Assembly: GCF_027620315.1 (NCBI RefSeq)
Contig: NZ_JAPNNL010000011.1
Coordinates: forward strand, 1-64,000
Length of the DNA: 64,000 nucleotides
Reading direction: 5' to 3'
Source of the DNA: Nonomuraea corallina
GTDB taxonomy: Bacteria > Actinomycetota > Actinomycetes > Streptosporangiales > Streptosporangiaceae
Below are positions 34,606 to 42,555 of this stretch, one piece after another. How positions within the stretch are numbered: position 1 is the first letter of the stretch; every line of letters begins with the position of its first letter. The notes under the pieces were generated by a model. That model saw nothing but the letters and a program-made list of their open reading frames with translations. It was not told the DNA's origin and searched no databases. The translations under genes were made by a program, and so were the position numbers.

Positions 34606-35352
34606 TCAGCTCGCCAGCCCGCCGGCCGTCTCGCCGCCGTCGATGACGAAGGTCTGGCCGGTCACGAACTCCGCCTCGTCGCCGGCCAGGTAGGCGGCGA
34701 GCGCGGCGATCTCCGCAGGCCGGCCGAGCCGGCCGAGCGGGATCCTGCTCGCGCACTCCGCCAGCCGGGCGGGCGTGTACTCCGCCTCCTGCATGGGGGT
34801 GAGCACGTAGCCGGGGCAGATGGCGTTGACCCGGACCGCCGGGGCCAGCTCCAGCGCCAGCGTCTTGGTCAGCTCGATCACCCCGGCCTTGCTGACGTTG
34901 TACGCGCTGTAGTCGGGCATGCCGACCATGCCGCTGACGGAGGCGATGTTGACGATGGTCCCGCCGGGGCCGCGCATCCGCCGGGCGGCCCGCTGGGCGA
35001 CCAGGAACACGCCGGTCAGGTTGACCCGCAGGATACGTTCCCAGTCGTCGAGCGGCAGGTCGGTGAAGGCGCACGGCCTGCTCACGCCGGCGTTGTTGAC
35101 GGCCACGTCCAGCCCGCCCCAGCGGCGGTCGAGCTCCTCGAAGGCCGCGTCCACGGCCTCCGGGTCGCCCACGTCGGTCACGAGCCTCAGCTCGGCGCCG
35201 GGCACCAGGTCGTCGAGCCGGGCCAGGGCCGCCTCGTCGCGGTCCAGGACGGCCACCCGGGCGCCGTCGCCGGTGAAGCGGCGGGCGATGGCGGCGCCGA
35301 TGCCGGAGGCGCCGCCGGTGACGATCACTCTGCGTTCAGCCGGTCTGTTCAT
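34606..35352 (-). CDS. Short-chain dehydrogenase/reductase
   Basis: A 248-residue classical SDR: TGGASGIG nucleotide motif, NNAG, the catalytic Ser in NIASVSG, YNVSK (Tyr and Lys), and the C-terminal TGQTFVIDGG. The active site is complete. It probably reduces a keto group or oxidises an alcohol in the guanidino pathway, perhaps the hydroxyl made by one of the two oxygenases. The start overlaps the end of the upstream FemAB-like gene by 17 bases, giving translational coupling. Confidence 0.88.
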   Translation of the reverse strand: MNRPAERRVIVTGGASGIGAAIARRFTGDGARVAVLDRDEAALARLDDLVPGAELRLVTDVGDPEAVDAAFEELDRRWGGLDVAVNNAGVSRPCAFTDLPLDDWERILRVNLTGVFLVAQRAARRMRGPGGTIVNIASVSGMVGMPDYSAYNVSKAGVIELTKTLALELAPAVRVNAICPGYVLTPMQEAEYTPARLAECASRIPLGRLGRPAEIAALAAYLAGDEAEFVTGQTFVIDGGETAGGLAS

Positions 35353-36412
35353 CGATGCTCCGCCAGGTCTCGGGGTCGAGCGCGCCCGCCGTGCGCGGGT
35401 CCTCGCGCAGCTCGCGGCAGACGTCCGCGTTGTGCCGCCGTACCTGGTCGGTGGCGTCCTCCAGCACGCTGTCCGCGGAGAGGTCGGCCAGCCACACCGG
35501 GCGCAGCGTGGCCCCGTACAGGGCCTTGGCGGCCGAGGACTTCAGGCCCGCGTGCACCCACCGCAGCCCCAGCTCGGCCGCCAGGTCGAGCTGGCTGACC
35601 AGCACGACGTTGCCGTACTCGTCCGCGTCGGCCAGGCGGTCGTAGTCGAAGCCGGCCCAGCGCAGGAAGATCGTGTCCGTGCCCACGTAGTAGAGGCAGA
35701 ACCCGACGGGGTCGCCGCCGTCGCGGCTGCAGATCGCCACCCGGGCGGCCTCGCCCATGTTCCGCGCGTGGCCGCGCAGCGCCCCGCGTTCCTCCTCGGG
35801 CTCGCTGTCTACCCCGTACTTGGCCAGGGTCTTGGAGGCCGGGACGGCCAGCAGGTCGACGCACTCGGCCAGCGGCACGTGCTTGATCGTGTAGCCGGCC
35901 TCCTCGAAGGCGCGGCGGCCGGCGCGCACGCGGTAGCGCTTGCGCTTGGACAGGTAGCCGGGCCAGTCGTCGACGGCGATCCACGCGTCGGCGTCCATCA
36001 CCACGGCCGGGGCGGTGACCCCGGCGCGGCGGACGGACTCCAGCTCGGACGGGGGCAGGTACATCGCCACGCAGGGCCGGCCGGCCGCGCGCCCGCGCAG
36101 CTCCTCGACGAGCCCGGGCACCGCCTCGGGCGCGCCGAGGAAGTGCGTCTGGTAGCCCTCGCGGGGCCCGACCAGCAGGCCCTCGGGCGGGGGCGCCGGC
36201 AGGCCGCGCGCCTTCAGCTGCTCGGTCCACCGGTACAGCGGCAGCATCGGCGGTCCGGTCAGCTCCGTGTACGGCACCGCGGCGCCGTCGCGGACCACGG
36301 CGTCGCTGCGGCCGCCGTACTCGGCGGCGCAGAAGCGCAGCCAGGCGCTGGTGGAGTAGAAGTGCGGGCCGGCCAGCCCGTCCCAGGCCTCAGGGGTCAG
36401 TCCGCCGAGCAC
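35336..36412 (-). CDS. FemAB/BioF2-type GNAT-fold transferase (first)
   Basis: About 358 residues with the double-GNAT architecture of FemAB-like proteins. Recognisable segments are YLSKRKRYRVRAGRRAFEEA (the basic helix of the Acetyltransf_6 family), GFCLYYVGTDTIFLRWAGFD and LRWVHAGLKSSAAKALYGA. Such enzymes transfer acyl groups or aminoacyl groups from tRNA to amines. GTG at 36412 overlaps the MFS gene end by 16 bases. A second, different member is encoded at 37656, so two ligation or acylation steps are likely. Amide bond formation without an NRPS is the natural inference. Confidence 0.75.
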   Translation of the reverse strand: MLGGLTPEAWDGLAGPHFYSTSAWLRFCAAEYGGRSDAVVRDGAAVPYTELTGPPMLPLYRWTEQLKARGLPAPPPEGLLVGPREGYQTHFLGAPEAVPGLVEELRGRAAGRPCVAMYLPPSELESVRRAGVTAPAVVMDADAWIAVDDWPGYLSKRKRYRVRAGRRAFEEAGYTIKHVPLAECVDLLAVPASKTLAKYGVDSEPEEERGALRGHARNMGEAARVAICSRDGGDPVGFCLYYVGTDTIFLRWAGFDYDRLADADEYGNVVLVSQLDLAAELGLRWVHAGLKSSAAKALYGATLRPVWLADLSADSVLEDATDQVRRHNADVCRELREDPRTAGALDPETWRSIDEQTG

Positions 36413-37656
36413 AGCGTCTCCTTCCTGCCGAAGATCTCCTCGCCGACCGACCGGATGCGGGTGGCCGCGAAGGCCACGCCTCCGGCCAGCAGGGCGGCCA
36501 CGGCGATGGCCATGGCGGTGCGGACGCCGAGCCGCTCCCCCATCAGCCCGGCCAGCAGCCCGCCCACCGGGATCGTCCCGTAGACGAAGAACCGGTAGGT
36601 CGCGGTCACCCGGCCGAGCAGCTCCGGCGGCACGATCGCGCCGCGCAGGCTCAGGCTGTGCACGTTGAACAGGGCCATGGACAGGCCGTACACGAACAGT
36701 CCGGCGGCCAGGACCGCGCCGGCGGCGAGCGGGGACCCGGCGGCCGCGGGCACCAGGCCCAGGGCGGCGGAGCCCAGGATCATCGTCCACACCATGGTCC
36801 GGCCGATGCCGAGGACCCGGCCGGCCCGGTCGGCCAGGAACGAGCCGGCCAGCGCGCCGACGCTGCCGATGGCCAGGATGACGCCGAGCAGGCCGGTGGA
36901 CAGGCGCAGCTCGCGCACGCCGTACAGCAGATACAGCGTGAGGATGACCTGCTCGAACAGGTTGAACCAGGCCGAGCCGATGGTGAGGGGGCGCAGGAGC
37001 GGGTCGCGCAGCGTCGTGGCCAGGCCCTCCTTGATCTCCATCCAGGTGGAGGGCCGGTCGGCGGGCCGTTCGGGGGGCGGCTCGCGGTGCCGGATGGCCG
37101 CCACGCTGATCGCGGCGGCCAGGTAGGTGACGGCGTTGACCACGATCGAGACCGGCGCGGTCAGCCACTGCACCAGCAGGCCGCCGGCGCCGGGGCCGCC
37201 GATGGACGCGATCGAGTACGTCGCCTCCAGCCGGGAGTTGGCCTGGACGAGCTGGTCCTTGGGGACCAGGGACGGGAGGTAGACGACGTAGGCCACGTCG
37301 AAGACGGCGGTGAGCAGGCCGGTCAGGAAGGCGACCGCGTACAGCACGGGCATGGACAGCAGGCCGGCCAGGTGGAGCACGGGCACCGCGCCGAGCAGCA
37401 CGGCCCGGCCGACGTTCGCGGTGATCAGCGCGGGCCGCTTGCGGTTGCCGTCCAGCCACACCCCGGCGAACAGGGTGATCAGCAGCACCGGCGCGAACTG
37501 CATCGCGGTCAGCACGCCGAGCTCGCCCGCGCTGGCGTCCAGGGTGAGGATGCCGGTCAGCGGCAGCGCCAGCACGGTGATCTGGGCCCCGAACTGCGAC
37601 ACCGTCTCGCCGCCCCACAGCTTGAGGAAGTCGCCGTGGCGCCAGAGGCCGGCCAT
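36397..37656 (-). CDS. MFS exporter
   Basis: A 419-residue 12-helix major facilitator of the MdfA/enterobactin-exporter-like type (FLKLWGGETVSQFGAQITVLALPL start, VWLDGNRKRPALI loop, and the central break DPLLRPLTIGSAWFNLF). It probably exports the product of the guanidino pathway. ATG at 37656 overlaps the preceding stop (TGATG) and has AGGGGG upstream; GTG at 37659 is an alternative. It lies between the two FemAB-like genes, so the pathway and export are co-expressed. Confidence 0.85.
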   Translation of the reverse strand: MAGLWRHGDFLKLWGGETVSQFGAQITVLALPLTGILTLDASAGELGVLTAMQFAPVLLITLFAGVWLDGNRKRPALITANVGRAVLLGAVPVLHLAGLLSMPVLYAVAFLTGLLTAVFDVAYVVYLPSLVPKDQLVQANSRLEATYSIASIGGPGAGGLLVQWLTAPVSIVVNAVTYLAAAISVAAIRHREPPPERPADRPSTWMEIKEGLATTLRDPLLRPLTIGSAWFNLFEQVILTLYLLYGVRELRLSTGLLGVILAIGSVGALAGSFLADRAGRVLGIGRTMVWTMILGSAALGLVPAAAGSPLAAGAVLAAGLFVYGLSMALFNVHSLSLRGAIVPPELLGRVTATYRFFVYGTIPVGGLLAGLMGERLGVRTAMAIAVAALLAGGVAFAATRIRSVGEEIFGRKETLCSAD

Positions 37657-38636
37657 CACGCCCCCTGGGCCGCGCCGAGCCTCCGGTGCAGGGCCGCCAG
37701 CTTGGGGCGGTACGCGGGCACGTCGGACGGGTCCGCCGCGTACCACAGCGACCACAGCTCCACGCCGGTGAAGCCGTAGCGCCGTTTGAACGCGTCGTTG
37801 CCCTTGCCGAGCTCCAGCCGGTCCCACCCGCGTTCCAGCCCGAGCCGGAGCAGCTCGTAGAGCGTGAACAGGTAGGGGCTGACCTCCTGGACCACGGTGT
37901 GGTCCATGCCGCCGGCCCACAGGTAGAAGCGCCGGTCGTGCTCCATCCCGACGAAGGCGGCGACCGTGCGGCCGTCCCACTCGGCGCGCACCAGCCGCCC
38001 GCCGGGCATGCCGGCCACCGCCAGGAAGCCGGCCCGGTCGTACAGGACGGGCCAGTCGTGCCGTTCGGCCGAGCCGTTGGCCAGCTCGACGACCTCCTCG
38101 ACGCGCTCGGGCGCGGGGTCGGACTCCATGACCAGCCGCAGCCCCTTCTCCGCGGAACGGCGCCACCGCCTGCGGAACTCGGTGCGTTTGTGCACGTCGC
38201 GCAGGTCGGGCTCGGGGCCGGTGCCGATGACGCGGTGGTAGGCGTGGTCGAGCCGGATCATGCCGTCCGGCTGGGCGACGGTGGCCCACTCCAGCGCCGC
38301 CTCCAGCGGCAGGTTGAGCACGAGCAGCCCGCAGGTGCCGGGCAGCAGGCCGGAGGCGTGGTCCATCAGCCGCTCCACGTCCTCCGGCCGCCCGGCCAGG
38401 TAGGCGGGGCCGTAGCCGGCGTAGAGCGAGCTGACGGTCAGGACGGGCCGGTCCCAGATCCGGCCGAGGTCGGTGTCGAGCTCGTAGCCGTGCCAGAACG
38501 GCGAGTACTCCAGGCGCTGGAGCAGGGGGTGGCCGGTGGGTTCGCGCCGCTCGACGGTGTTGCCGTCCCAGGCCGCCAGCCAGGCGTCGGTGTCGAACAC
38601 CGTACGGGAGCGGTCGGTGATGTATGGCATGGTCAT
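37656..38636 (-). CDS. FemAB/BioF2-type GNAT-fold transferase (second)
   Basis: A 326-residue Acetyltransf_6/FemAB-like protein. The N-terminal half resembles a degenerate GNAT, and the C-terminal half carries the core (VHKRTEFRRRWRRSAEKGL, GGRLVRAEWDGRTVAAFVGM, LELGKGNDAFKRRYGF). Members transfer acyl or aminoacyl groups, for example in peptidoglycan bridge synthesis and in peptidyl antibiotics. ATG overlaps the VanX-like stop (ATGA). It shares little obvious sequence with the neighbour at 35336, so the two probably act on different donors. Confidence 0.72.
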   Translation of the reverse strand: MTMPYITDRSRTVFDTDAWLAAWDGNTVERREPTGHPLLQRLEYSPFWHGYELDTDLGRIWDRPVLTVSSLYAGYGPAYLAGRPEDVERLMDHASGLLPGTCGLLVLNLPLEAALEWATVAQPDGMIRLDHAYHRVIGTGPEPDLRDVHKRTEFRRRWRRSAEKGLRLVMESDPAPERVEEVVELANGSAERHDWPVLYDRAGFLAVAGMPGGRLVRAEWDGRTVAAFVGMEHDRRFYLWAGGMDHTVVQEVSPYLFTLYELLRLGLERGWDRLELGKGNDAFKRRYGFTGVELWSLWYAADPSDVPAYRPKLAALHRRLGAAQGA

Positions 38637-39325
38637 GGGTTCCTCCACGGTACGGCGGCGCCGTATTCGGCAAACCGTTCACCGTGAAAAGCGGCGCTCA
38701 CCATGGTGCCCAACTCGTAATGCCAGAATTCCCACGAGTACGGCGCGAAACCTGCGCCGAGCATTGTCCAATAGAGCATTCTGCGCAGCCGCCTGTATTC
38801 GGACCTGGAGTCGTTCTCGTAATGCGTGAGCCAGGACCGTTCGTTGAACTCGTCGAACTCGGCGCCGAGATCCAGCTCGCGGCCCGACGGGTCGCACAGG
38901 GTGACGTCCACCGCGCCCCCGGTCGTGTGCGGCGGCGGCGAGGCGGTGAACTCCTCCCGGTCGGCGGGCGGCAGCGCCAGGTATCTCTCGACCGTGGCGT
39001 CGTCGCCGGGGTCGGGCAGCGTCCGGCGGAAGCTCTCCACGATCTCGGCCTGGGTCTCCAGGGTGCGCAGCCCGTCCCAGACGAGCAGGTCGACGCCGTC
39101 GGGCAGGGCGGCCGAGGCGCTCCGCAGCGCCGCGAGCACGCGGCGGCGCAGGAAGATCCGGCTGCCGGCGGCGGCGATGCCGCGCCGGTGGTAGGCGGGG
39201 CCGGCGTGCACGCCCGGCACCCCCGCCACCTCCTCCAGCGGTTCGCCGCACTCGCGCACCCCGATGCCCGGCGGGGGCGACACGGTCGGCTCGATGACGA
39301 TGGGCGCGTCCGTTCTCGTGATCAC
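38633..39325 (-). CDS. VanX-like D-Ala-D-Ala-type dipeptidase (M15D)
   Basis: A 230-residue zinc peptidase with all VanX landmarks: Arg87 in DGLRTLE, zinc ligands His133 and Asp140 in PHTTGGAVD, the catalytic Glu199 and zinc ligand His202 in EFWHYELG. There are no vanH/vanA genes around it, so glycopeptide resistance is unlikely. In this operon it may hydrolyse or trim a dipeptide intermediate, or protect the producer. GTG overlaps the LysA-like stop (GTGA). No signal peptide, so it is cytoplasmic, as for VanX. Confidence 0.85.
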   Translation of the reverse strand: MITRTDAPIVIEPTVSPPPGIGVRECGEPLEEVAGVPGVHAGPAYHRRGIAAAGSRIFLRRRVLAALRSASAALPDGVDLLVWDGLRTLETQAEIVESFRRTLPDPGDDATVERYLALPPADREEFTASPPPHTTGGAVDVTLCDPSGRELDLGAEFDEFNERSWLTHYENDSRSEYRRLRRMLYWTMLGAGFAPYSWEFWHYELGTMVSAAFHGERFAEYGAAVPWRNP

Positions 39326-40482
39326 AGTGAGCTCCCGAACCAGGCTTTGGCGAATCCTTCGGACAGATCGGGTGGCAGCTCGACGACCTCGGCGGGCGAC
39401 AGCCCTTCCACGGGGGCCGTGTAGCCCCACGCGTACGCCCCGGTGTTGGGCATGACGACCAGGTCTCCCTCGGTCATCGGGGGCAGCGCCGCGTCTCTGG
39501 CGATCACGTCGAAGGAGTCCATGACCGGGCCGAGCACGGCCGCGGGCGCCGGGTCGCCGGAGCGCCGCGTGGTGATCTCCAGGCCGGCCTCCGGTTCGAT
39601 GAAGGTGGTCTCGAACAGGCCCGCGTACGCGCTGGCGTCCAGGTGGACCAGGCGCCGCCCGGCCACGACGCGGTCGGCCACGACCCGGCTCAGCAGGGCC
39701 ATCGCCGGCTGGCAGAGGTACCGGCCGGGTTCGCAGAGCACGTCCACGCCGGTGGGCAGCGCCGCGGCGATCCGCTGGAAGAAGTCCGGGTGGTCGTGGT
39801 GGAACCGGTCGCGGGAGCCGGGGAATCCGCCGCCGATGTTGATCGCCGGCACGGTGACGCCGGCCTGGGCCAGCCGGTCGCGCAGGCCCATCAGCAGGTC
39901 GACGCCGCCCAGGTAAGGCAGCCCCCGTTCCATCCCCTCGCCGGCGGTGCCGACGAAGAACGACAGCGCCTCGATCTCCATGCCGCGTTCGGCGGCCCGT
40001 TCCGCCAGGCCGGCCAGCACGTCGGGGGTGTTGCCGAAGCGCACCAGGGACCGGGTGGACTCCCCCGCGTCCGGGGGCCGCAGCCGCAGCGTGATCCTGG
40101 CCGTCTCCGGCAGCATCTCCAGGCCCCTGGCGTCGTCCACGACGAACCGGGTCACCCCGGCCGCGAGCACCCGTTCGAGGGTCCGCGGCGTGAAGACCGG
40201 GTTGAGGTAGGCGATGCGCTCCGGCGAGACGCCCAGGTCGAGCAGGGTGGCCAGGTGGCCGGGGTTGGTGACGTTGAACTCCTCCACCAGCGGGTCCAGC
40301 GCCCGCAGCACCAGCGGGTGGGCGTTGGCCTTGGTGGCGTAGGAGATGCGGGCGCCGAGCCGGGTCCGCAGCTCGGCCACCCCGGCGCGCAGCGTCGCGG
40401 GGGCGAACAGGAACGCCGGCGTCCCGACGCCCTCCTGCTCCGCCCAGCCGGCCACCTCGCCGGCGAGCTCTCGGGAAAGCAT
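39322..40482 (-). CDS. LysA/ODC-like fold-III PLP enzyme with altered active site
   Basis: A 386-residue relative of diaminopimelate and ornithine decarboxylases. The PLP lysine is Lys51 in ISYATKANAHP; GGGFPGSRDR and CEPGRYL are the phosphate and Arg motifs. Two key residues differ: the His of HVGS that stacks on PLP is Phe176 (FFVGT), and the catalytic Cys of the GP.C.S.D motif is Met321 (GPVMDSFD). It may decarboxylate with a different outcome, as in oxidative or decarboxylation-dependent variants, or do another reaction. GAGGAG before the ATG is a strong ribosome-binding site. Confidence 0.82.
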   Translation of the reverse strand: MLSRELAGEVAGWAEQEGVGTPAFLFAPATLRAGVAELRTRLGARISYATKANAHPLVLRALDPLVEEFNVTNPGHLATLLDLGVSPERIAYLNPVFTPRTLERVLAAGVTRFVVDDARGLEMLPETARITLRLRPPDAGESTRSLVRFGNTPDVLAGLAERAAERGMEIEALSFFVGTAGEGMERGLPYLGGVDLLMGLRDRLAQAGVTVPAINIGGGFPGSRDRFHHDHPDFFQRIAAALPTGVDVLCEPGRYLCQPAMALLSRVVADRVVAGRRLVHLDASAYAGLFETTFIEPEAGLEITTRRSGDPAPAAVLGPVMDSFDVIARDAALPPMTEGDLVVMPNTGAYAWGYTAPVEGLSPAEVVELPPDLSEGFAKAWFGSSL

Positions 40483-40492
40483 GACGGCTCCT

Positions 40493-41563
40493 CTAGTGGT
40501 AGGCGGGACCGCGCAGCAGGTAGCCGAGCTCGACGCCGCTGGAGTCGATGTGCGGGTCGGTGGAGGTGAAGGCGGCCACGGTCAGCCCGGCCCGCCGGAA
40601 CAGCTCGTCCCAGTAGGCCTTCCTGGCCAGGCGCTGGCGGGTGAAGTAGTGGATGAGGAAGTACGGGTTCCAGAAGTTCCTGGCCACGCCGTGCCGCATG
40701 ACGGCCGGGTTGGCGATCTCGTCGCTCACCTCGATGACCACGACGTTGATCCGGGGGAACCGGGAGACGACGCCGCGCAGCAGCCCGAGCACCGCCTCCT
40801 CGCCCTCCTGGGCCAGGATCTCCTGCAGCACGTAGCCGAGGACGATCAGATCGGGCCGGCAGTCGGCGGGCGGGTCGCGCAGGAAGTCGGTGGCCGAGGC
40901 GTTCACCAGCCGGACCCGGTCGGCCATGCCCGCCCGCTCCACCAGGCCCACGGCGGCGCGGTAGCCGTCCGGGTCGGGCTCGACGCCGACGGCCCGCAGG
41001 CCGGGGACGGCGGCGGCGAACTCCGTGAGGTACAGCGCGTTGCCGCAGCCGAGGTCGAGCAGCTCGCGGGCGTCCACGCGGCCCTGCTCCAATAGGTCGA
41101 GGGTCATCGGCATGCCGTCGTAGCGGCTGATCTCGCAGCTGCCCACGCTCACGTGCTCGCCGTCGCGGGTGCAGTCGGGCGCGCCGCGGGTGAGGGCGCC
41201 GCCGATCTGCTGGATCGTCCCGGCGTACCCGCCGATGAGGAAGGTGTACCAGGCGCGGAACTCGTTCAGGCCGCGCGCCTTGTCGGTCAGCGCGACGTGG
41301 TCGTCCTCCACCCGCACGATGTCCTCGTTGGCCAGGTAGAGCAGGAAGCCGCGCAGCCGGTCGGCGGCCATGGACAGCTCATCGGCCAGGGCCGGGATCG
41401 GCGTCGGCGAGCGGCCGGCCAGCGCGTCGTAGAGGCCGGTGTCGAACAGGTGGTGGACGCCCACGGCGAGGAAGTGCTCGCTGATCGGGCGGATCGCCTC
41501 GACGAGCCGCAGCTCGAAGGAGGAGTCCACGGTCGTCTTCAGAGGGCTGGACATGATGGTCAC
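40493..41563 (-). CDS. SAM-dependent C-methyltransferase, ketoacid-type candidate
   Basis: A 356-residue protein with an N-terminal helical dimerisation/winged-helix part (VEAIRPISEHFLAVGVHHLF, YDALAG, LTDKARGL) and a class I SAM domain (LLDLGCGNALYLTEF near residue 190). The overall form resembles the MppJ/MrsA group, which methylates the beta carbon of alpha-ketoacids such as 2-ketoarginine; this fits the guanidino context but is my inference. GTG at 41563 has GAGGAG upstream and overlaps the JmjC stop (GTGA). Confidence 0.75.
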   Translation of the reverse strand: MTIMSSPLKTTVDSSFELRLVEAIRPISEHFLAVGVHHLFDTGLYDALAGRSPTPIPALADELSMAADRLRGFLLYLANEDIVRVEDDHVALTDKARGLNEFRAWYTFLIGGYAGTIQQIGGALTRGAPDCTRDGEHVSVGSCEISRYDGMPMTLDLLEQGRVDARELLDLGCGNALYLTEFAAAVPGLRAVGVEPDPDGYRAAVGLVERAGMADRVRLVNASATDFLRDPPADCRPDLIVLGYVLQEILAQEGEEAVLGLLRGVVSRFPRINVVVIEVSDEIANPAVMRHGVARNFWNPYFLIHYFTRQRLARKAYWDELFRRAGLTVAAFTSTDPHIDSSGVELGYLLRGPAYH

Positions 41564-42555
41564 CGCGGGCTCCTCGTTCGGTCGGCGGACGGGTCGTTCT
41601 CGCGGGAGAAGTCGCCCCAGCGCAGCAGGTCGAACAGCCGCTTGCCGGTGGACGGCGGGCTGAAGAAGAACGTCGTCTTCTCGCGGCGGCGCAGCAGGCC
41701 GTGCGCGAGGAAGTCGCGCGCGGTGGCGGCCCAGTATCGGGGGCCGCTCCGCAGCAGCAGCGAGGCGTAGTCGGACGCGGTCATCGGGGGGCCGAACCAG
41801 TGGTTGACGGAGACGGACGGCGTCCGCGACCTGATGTCGTGCCAGCAGCCGCGCGGCATGTACAGCACGTCGCCGGGTTCGACGGTGCCGGCGTAGAAGG
41901 TGGCGTGGCGCAGCCGGGGGAACCGGTCCAGGTCCGGTTCCATGACGTCGACCTGGCTGTTGACGAGGTTGCCGGGGAACGGGTAGACGTCCCGGGCGTG
42001 CTCCCACGGCACCAGCACCACGTGCTTCTCGCCCCAGATCTGGCAGAAGAAGTTGTCCTTCAGGTCCGAGTGCAGCATCGACCGGGTGCCGGCCGAGCCG
42101 ATCCACACCCGGGTGTCCGTGCTGTACGGCAGGTCGCCGGTGAGCGGCGCGAAGTCGTAGTCGTGGGCGGGGAACAGCTCTGCCGCCCTGGTGTAGGCCA
42201 GGTAGCAGGGCGAGTCCGCGGAGGTGGCCAGCATCTCGTGGACGAACTCGGCGAACGGGAGCGTCCGCTCGTAGTTCCGCTGGTCGTGGGGGAACAGCAC
42301 GCCGCTGGCCGGCAGGTTCATCAGCGCGGTGACGGTGCGCCCGCCGTGCGTGACCGCCAGGTTCTCCGGCGTCCACCGGGTACGGGCCGGCCAGGAGTCG
42401 GTCAACCCGGGGAACACCATCGGGCCCGAGCGGTCGGCGATGGCCTCCCGTACCGCCTCCGGCGCGGGGTCGTCGTGGCGGGGCAGCCGCCGCACGTCGA
42501 GGCCGGCCTCGCGGAGCTTGGCGGCCGGGTCAACGTGCTGTCGCAGTGAGCGCAT
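41560..42555 (-). CDS. JmjC/cupin-8-type Fe(II)/2-oxoglutarate oxygenase
   Basis: A 331-residue double-stranded beta-helix oxygenase. The iron ligands are His162 and Asp164 in MLHSDLKDNFF and His239 in RGCWHDIR; the 2OG-side Lys is in GEKHVVLVPW. Cupin-8 members hydroxylate amino acid side chains, in proteins or as free or carrier-bound amino acids. Here it probably hydroxylates the pathway amino acid. It is one of two oxygenases of different families in the operon. Its start overlaps the DapF-like gene end by 26 bases. Confidence 0.85.
   Translation of the reverse strand: MRSLRQHVDPAAKLREAGLDVRRLPRHDDPAPEAVREAIADRSGPMVFPGLTDSWPARTRWTPENLAVTHGGRTVTALMNLPASGVLFPHDQRNYERTLPFAEFVHEMLATSADSPCYLAYTRAAELFPAHDYDFAPLTGDLPYSTDTRVWIGSAGTRSMLHSDLKDNFFCQIWGEKHVVLVPWEHARDVYPFPGNLVNSQVDVMEPDLDRFPRLRHATFYAGTVEPGDVLYMPRGCWHDIRSRTPSVSVNHWFGPPMTASDYASLLLRSGPRYWAATARDFLAHGLLRRREKTTFFFSPPSTGKRLFDLLRWGDFSRENDPSADRTRSPR

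Noticed and set aside
38633-39325. Vancomycin-type resistance gene
   Set aside because: The VanX active site is present, but there is no VanH, VanA or VanRS gene, and the setting is biosynthetic.
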